Source: DAIOHQ01 sp036744635
GTDB lineage: Bacteria; Planctomycetota; Phycisphaerae; Tepidisphaerales; Tepidisphaeraceae
Length of the DNA: 34,178 bases
Direction of reading: 5' to 3'
Assembly: GCA_036744635.1 (NCBI GenBank)
Contig: DAIOHQ010000016.1
Span: 1-34,178, forward strand
Both the position numbers and the translations under genes were made by a program. Shown here piece after piece: positions 30,513-34,178 of this stretch (positions are counted from its first letter, which is position 1; every line of letters starts with the position of its first letter). A model generated the notes under the pieces. That model made no database searches, was not told the origin of the DNA, and saw only the letters and a program-made list of their open reading frames with translations.

Positions 30513-31706
30513 ATGTCTGTGATCACTGACGAGAAAGGTGTCCGGCCTTCGCGCAAGCGAAGAAGGATCATCAGGCTTCTGCTCGTTGCCGTGGCGATTG
30601 TTCTGCTCTATTGCAGTCCAGACGCCTGGCGCGTGATTCAGGATCTGCGTCGGCCTGCGCCGCCTCCCCTGAATCGAAGTTTCGACGGTAATTCTACACA
30701 GTTGGCACACACGCAGATCGTTCCAACCCTCGATACCGCTGTCGATAAAGGCAAAAACGTCATCTGGTGCGCCTCCTTTGAACTCGCCTGGAAGCGGTTG
30801 CAGGCCGACGTGGCCAAGGAGCCGGTCCGTCTCAGTCCGGGGGATGATATTGCCACGCGGCTTAATCAGGCGACGGATTCGCTGCCTGACCTGCCAGCGG
30901 CTGACTGCTACGCCGCGGCTGGCGCGGTGAAGGCGGGTGTGGTCCAGCGCATCCAAACCGAGATGAAGAGCCGGTTTCCATCCGTGGCTACGCCGACCTT
31001 TGAGGGGCTCGCTTCGGATGGTCATGTCGCCTACGCGTTTCTCCAGACACAAAGCCACTTCAGGATTCCGTACTTTCAGAACCGCAAGCCGCTGGAGTTC
31101 AAGGACAGCGCCGGCAAGAAGACCTCCATCCGCTCCTTTGGCATCCGCACCGAAGATGAATACGCCTATAACGAGTTGCGGGACCAGGTGGGGATTCTAT
31201 TTCGGGCTGATGATGAGGATTATCAAGTGGAGGAATTTGCCATAGACCTCTGCCGCGACTCGCAGCCGTATCAAGTGGTGGCGGCGCGCATCGCGCTGGG
31301 AAGCACATTGGCGGAAACTCTGACATCACTGCAGACGCGAATTTCCGAGTGGAAGCCGAGCTATGAAGACCAAAAGTATCTTGGTGTCCGCGACACGGTT
31401 CTGGTGCCGGATATCTTCTGGCGCATCGAACACCATTTTCGCGAGCTGGAGGGGAGCAGGTTCCTCAACGACTCGCTCAAGGACCAACTGCTGGAGCAAG
31501 CGGTGCAGGAAATTGTGTTTCGGCTGGACCGCAACGGGGCCGAGCTTCGGAGCGAGGCAAAGGAATACTGCAGGCCGGTCGCACAGCACTTTGATCTGAA
31601 TGGGCCGTTCCTGCTCTACATGAAGAAGCGTGACGCCGGCGGCCCGTTTTTTGTCATGTGGATAGATAATGCGGAATTGCTGCAGTCATGGCCCGAAAGC
31701 AACTGA
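30513..31706 (+). CDS. Membrane-anchored protein of unknown function with faint serpin-like features
   Basis: 397 residues, with GAGAGG six bases before the ATG. A basic start is followed by one membrane helix (RLLLVAVAIVLLYC, about 23-36), with the rest outside. Two stretches loosely resemble serpins: GKNVIWCASFELAWKRLQ near residue 80, like the serpin helix that begins with N-x-x-x-S-P, and the C-terminal NGPFLLYMKKRDAGGPFFVM, like the serpin strand 'RPFLFFI...LFMG'. A clear hinge region is not visible. The fold is therefore a guess, and unrelated hypothetical protein is equally possible. Confidence 0.7.
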   Translation: MSVITDEKGVRPSRKRRRIIRLLLVAVAIVLLYCSPDAWRVIQDLRRPAPPPLNRSFDGNSTQLAHTQIVPTLDTAVDKGKNVIWCASFELAWKRLQADVAKEPVRLSPGDDIATRLNQATDSLPDLPAADCYAAAGAVKAGVVQRIQTEMKSRFPSVATPTFEGLASDGHVAYAFLQTQSHFRIPYFQNRKPLEFKDSAGKKTSIRSFGIRTEDEYAYNELRDQVGILFRADDEDYQVEEFAIDLCRDSQPYQVVAARIALGSTLAETLTSLQTRISEWKPSYEDQKYLGVRDTVLVPDIFWRIEHHFRELEGSRFLNDSLKDQLLEQAVQEIVFRLDRNGAELRSEAKEYCRPVAQHFDLNGPFLLYMKKRDAGGPFFVMWIDNAELLQSWPESN

Positions 31707-31870
31707 CTGCTGCATCGGCGCACTGAGTTCTTCTCAAGCAAAGTCAAACGGGTCGGGTTCATTTCGTGGAATGTGAATCTGCTCCAAAGAGACTGCAAAA
31801 AACGGACGCAGGTGCGTCCACGTCTCGTCTACCGACGAGCGAATGGTACCGGAATCTTGTGGGCGCGGTT

Positions 31871-32701
31871 ATGTTTGAAACGATGGAGAATGTTTTTCTC
31901 AAATCCACGCTGCGAGGCCGGCGGCTGGGATTGGCTTTTCTCATTGTCATCACATGCCTCGCGGGGTGCGGGGGGGCGCAGTCCAAACTCCCTGCTGCGC
32001 CGGCCACGGTTTTCCAGAATGCGACCATCGATGCCTTGCTGGATGGAAACTACAGCGGGGAGCTCACCTTCGAGCAGCTCCGCCAACATGGCAACTTCGG
32101 GCTGGGGACATTCGACGCCCTGGATGGAGAGATGGTGGCGCTGGAGGGTCATTTCTACCAAATACGATCCAATGGGAGCGTGTATGACGTTCCGGGCGCC
32201 GCGCGGACGCCCTTTGCGGTCGTGAGTTTCTTTCGACCCACAGATACCGGCCTGCGCCTGGATGGCCCGCTCAGCTATGGCGAACTCCAGCGGCGCCTCG
32301 ATGCACTCCGGTCGTGCGACAACCATGCCTTTGCGTTCGCGGTCGAAGGCAGCTTTGATCTGGTCCGGGCGCGAAGCGTGCCCCGCCAGGCCGAGCCGTA
32401 CGCGCCGCTGGCGGAAGTGGTGAAGACGCAGGCGGTGTTCGAGCTGAAACGGGTGCGGGGCACGCTCGTCGGGTTCTGGTTCCCGGAGTCGCTGCGGCAT
32501 CTGAACGTCCCCGGCTACCACTTCCACTTTCTCACGGGCGATCGGTCGGCCGGCGGGCATGTGCTGGACCTGAAAATGGCCAGCGGGACTGCCCGCGTGC
32601 AGGAGCTGTCGGTCGTCGAGTTGGCGCTGCCTAAGCGAGCGCCGACGACGCGGGCGGCGACGTCGAATCAATCGGTGGAGTTGAGGAAGGTCGAACAGTA
32701 G
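31871..32701 (+). CDS. Acetolactate decarboxylase, predicted lipoprotein
   Basis: 276 residues from ATG 31871 (ATG 31883 is also possible). A basic start, hydrophobic stretch and lipobox CLAGC put the lipidated cysteine at residue 33. The mature part matches alpha-acetolactate decarboxylase: DGNYSGELTFEQLRQHGNFG, then GTFDALDGEMVALEGHFYQI, then TPFAVVSFF. Zinc ligands are likely the histidines of GYHFHFLTGDRSAGGHVLD. The enzyme turns acetolactate into acetoin. A lipid anchor would place it outside the cytoplasmic membrane, unlike most AlsD proteins, although secreted ones are known in Bacillus. No acetolactate synthase gene is nearby. Confidence 0.85.
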   Translation: MFETMENVFLKSTLRGRRLGLAFLIVITCLAGCGGAQSKLPAAPATVFQNATIDALLDGNYSGELTFEQLRQHGNFGLGTFDALDGEMVALEGHFYQIRSNGSVYDVPGAARTPFAVVSFFRPTDTGLRLDGPLSYGELQRRLDALRSCDNHAFAFAVEGSFDLVRARSVPRQAEPYAPLAEVVKTQAVFELKRVRGTLVGFWFPESLRHLNVPGYHFHFLTGDRSAGGHVLDLKMASGTARVQELSVVELALPKRAPTTRAATSNQSVELRKVEQ

Positions 32702-32712
32702 ATGGCCGCGGT

Positions 32713-32886
32713 TCAGCGGCGGTTACGCCAGTCGTCGCGGTATCCGTCGTGGCGGTCCCAACGGTTTTGGTAGCACGGGTCGCGATGCCAGCGGCGGTCG
32801 TGGTAGTAGTGGTCGCGTTCTACGATGCAGGCGGGGAGGAGGGTGGCGAGGAGGAGGAGGAACGGGAGGAGGAGGTGTTTTTTCAT
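32713..32886 (-). CDS. Very small His/Arg/Tyr-rich lipoprotein
   Basis: 57 residues. A signal peptide MKKHLLLPFLLLLATLLPAC ends in a lipobox (LLPAC). The mature 38 residues are dense in His, Tyr, Arg, Asp and Trp (VERDHYYHDRRWHRDPCYQN). No Shine-Dalgarno sequence is obvious. The composition suggests metal or polyanion binding, but no family is recognised. Confidence 0.6.
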   Translation of the reverse strand: MKKHLLLPFLLLLATLLPACIVERDHYYHDRRWHRDPCYQNRWDRHDGYRDDWRNRR

Positions 32887-33059
32887 GGGGTTACGGTTTT
32901 CTTTTCTTGTCACGGGCGCAGCGCGAGCCTGGCCGGGGGCGGCCGGGGCTTTGACCATTTTGTCGGATCGTTTCTAACGCACGCCCTTGATTGATAAGAC
33001 ACACGGAGGGGAGATTGGTTATGCGGTTGTAGGGACAAATTGGAGGAAGGACGGGGCTT

Positions 33060-33084
33060 GGCACGGCTTGGAAAGCCGTGCTAC
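33060..33084. repeat. Single-arm dispersed repeat supplying a stop codon
   Basis: GGCACGGCTT-GGA-AAGCCGTGCTAC is one arm of the same type as 4125 and 14940. The CTA within its last bases is the TAG stop (on the minus strand) of the GNAT gene that ends at 33081. Confidence 0.75.
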
Positions 33085-34025
33085 GGGGAAGTTGGGGAAG
33101 TGGTGCGGAGGTCGCGGATGAGGGCGATTTTGGAGGTGATGCGCTGCAGGCCGTGGCGGTAATAGAGTTGCAGGGCGGGGGGATTGTTGGCGTCGACGGC
33201 GAGGGAGAGGCGGGTGAAGCGTTGTTGGGCGGCGGTGTGGAGGGCGTGGTGCATGAGCAGGTCGCTGAGATGGCGGCCACGGGACTGGGGGGTCAGGCCG
33301 AGATAGACGAGTTCGAGGGTATCGTTGCGGGAGAGGGAGTTGAGAAGCAGGATGCCGCGGGGGGTTTGGTTTTCGAGCAGGAGGAACCAGAGGCGCGGGT
33401 CGAATTCGCCGGTGGCGCGGTGGCCGGCGATGATGGCTTCGATGTCGCGCAGGCCGTTAAGGGCGGGGCAGTCGAGGCTATTTTCGTAGGTGGAGAGGAT
33501 GGTGGCGGCGAATATGGGGTGGGCCTGGGTTGAATAGGTTTGCAGGGAGAAGGCCGGGGGCAGCTTGGGGGCGGGGGTTGAGCGGCGGATGACGGCCTGG
33601 AGATAGAGCAGCTCGGCCATGCGGGAGAATCCGCTGGCGGTGTAGAGGCGCTGGGCGGTTTGCTGGGCGGGGTCGAGGAGGACCTGGGCGAGATCGGTGT
33701 TGCGGGATTTGAATTCGGCGGCGACGTGGTCGATCAGGCCGCGGCCGGCGAGTTCGTGGCGGGGGGTGGGGATGTCGGTGGAGGAGAAAAAGAGCATGGT
33801 GCGGCCGGGGCTGGGGACCGGCAGGATGGCGAAGAGGATATCTTTGCCATCTTCGGCGATGCGTAAATTTGCGATCTGGATGCCGCGGCTGAGGGCGAAC
33901 TGGAGGAAATCACGGACTTGCTCATCGTCGGCCGGGCGGCGGAAGGTGCCGACGAGGATGCGCAGGGCGGGGGCGATTTCCGGCTGGGCGGCGGGGCGAA
34001 AATGGATCGATTCCGGTAAGGGCAT
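33081..34025 (-). CDS. Tandem GNAT-domain acetyltransferase
   Basis: 314 residues from ATG 34025. A GTG at 34064 would add 13 residues but lies against a dispersed repeat. Two GNAT-like halves are seen. The N-terminal one ends in TAQRLYTASGFSRMAELLYL. The C-terminal one has LVYLGLTPQSRGRHLSDLLM and LAVDANNPPALQLYYRHGL, the acetyl-CoA-binding and beta5 regions. The layout resembles mycothiol synthase and related double-GNAT proteins, but the substrate is unknown. Confidence 0.82.
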   Translation of the reverse strand: MPLPESIHFRPAAQPEIAPALRILVGTFRRPADDEQVRDFLQFALSRGIQIANLRIAEDGKDILFAILPVPSPGRTMLFFSSTDIPTPRHELAGRGLIDHVAAEFKSRNTDLAQVLLDPAQQTAQRLYTASGFSRMAELLYLQAVIRRSTPAPKLPPAFSLQTYSTQAHPIFAATILSTYENSLDCPALNGLRDIEAIIAGHRATGEFDPRLWFLLLENQTPRGILLLNSLSRNDTLELVYLGLTPQSRGRHLSDLLMHHALHTAAQQRFTRLSLAVDANNPPALQLYYRHGLQRITSKIALIRDLRTTSPTSP

Positions 34026-34073
34026 AGATTCCGGCGTGGGTGTAAATCTTCGTTTCGCCAGCACCCTCCGATC

Positions 34074-34111
34074 CCCTCTCCTGGTACTCCGGGAGATGGT
34101 TAGGGTGAGGG
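34074..34111. repeat. Dispersed hairpin repeat with a TACT loop
   Basis: TCTCCTGG-TACT-CCGGGAGA forms an eight-pair stem with one T-G wobble, followed by TGGTTAGGGTGAGGG. It belongs to a different word family from the others but shares the TACT loop. The last bases to 34178 show no gene. Confidence 0.65.
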
Positions 34112-34178
34112 CGCATTTAGCGCGATGACCTTCCCCACGAACGGTGGGCGCGCCGCGGGGATTAATTGAGGCTTGCCT

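Noticed and set aside
34074..34111. Terminator
   Set aside because: The hairpin has no T-run on either strand and matches a dispersed-repeat pattern.

Overview
The window looks like a high-GC planctomycete chromosome, possibly class Phycisphaerae. This rests on the overall gene style and on many dispersed repeats of paired palindromes, such as the CACGGGCGTCTCGCCCGTG type. No rRNA gene is present to confirm the taxonomy and I see no tRNA.

Region 1 (84-10219, minus strand) is a multiheme cytochrome locus. Its core is four tightly coupled genes: a pentaheme lipoprotein, a cysteine-free predicted outer-membrane beta-barrel, an NHL beta-propeller lipoprotein and an 11- to 12-heme cytochrome. Junctions are ATGA overlaps or a stop codon merged with a Shine-Dalgarno sequence. 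Upstream lie a second NHL lipoprotein and two paralogous tetraheme cytochromes. The set resembles porin-cytochrome conduits for electron transfer across the outer membrane. An unrelated Gfo/Idh/MocA oxidoreductase lies downstream.

Region 2 (11248-19733, plus strand) diverges from the cytochromes and encodes what they need: cytochrome c maturation (ccmE, ccmF, an unknown GHPDI-repeat protein, ccmA, ccmB, ccmC and a 44-residue ccmD), then tetrapyrrole genes (a broken hemA remnant, hemC, and a fused siroheme decarboxylase AhbA/AhbB-like protein). CcmE has CxxxY in place of HxxxY and no ccmH or ccmG is present, matching the variant System I known from archaea and Desulfovibrio.

Region 3 (19846-27096) holds fumC, a Bfd-like [2Fe-2S] protein, a GNAT acetyltransferase, a tyrosine-rich lipoprotein, the phosphatidylserine synthase and decarboxylase pair, a LOG-family protein and a small membrane protein.

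Region 4 (27453-30216) is an apparently complete IS1595-family element with terminal inverted repeats and a perfect 8-bp target duplication. It carries a transposase and three passenger genes, including an unknown two-gene module with a DUF1828-like protein.

Region 5 (30513-34025) has a membrane-anchored protein that faintly resembles serpins, a predicted lipoprotein acetolactate decarboxylase, a tiny His/Arg/Tyr-rich lipoprotein and a tandem GNAT protein. Paired-hairpin repeats lie in most gaps, enter two reading frames and sit in the ccm-hem gene run. Two show compensatory base changes between arms. Several genes have a -10-like hexamer 6-7 nt before the start codon, suggesting leaderless mRNAs.
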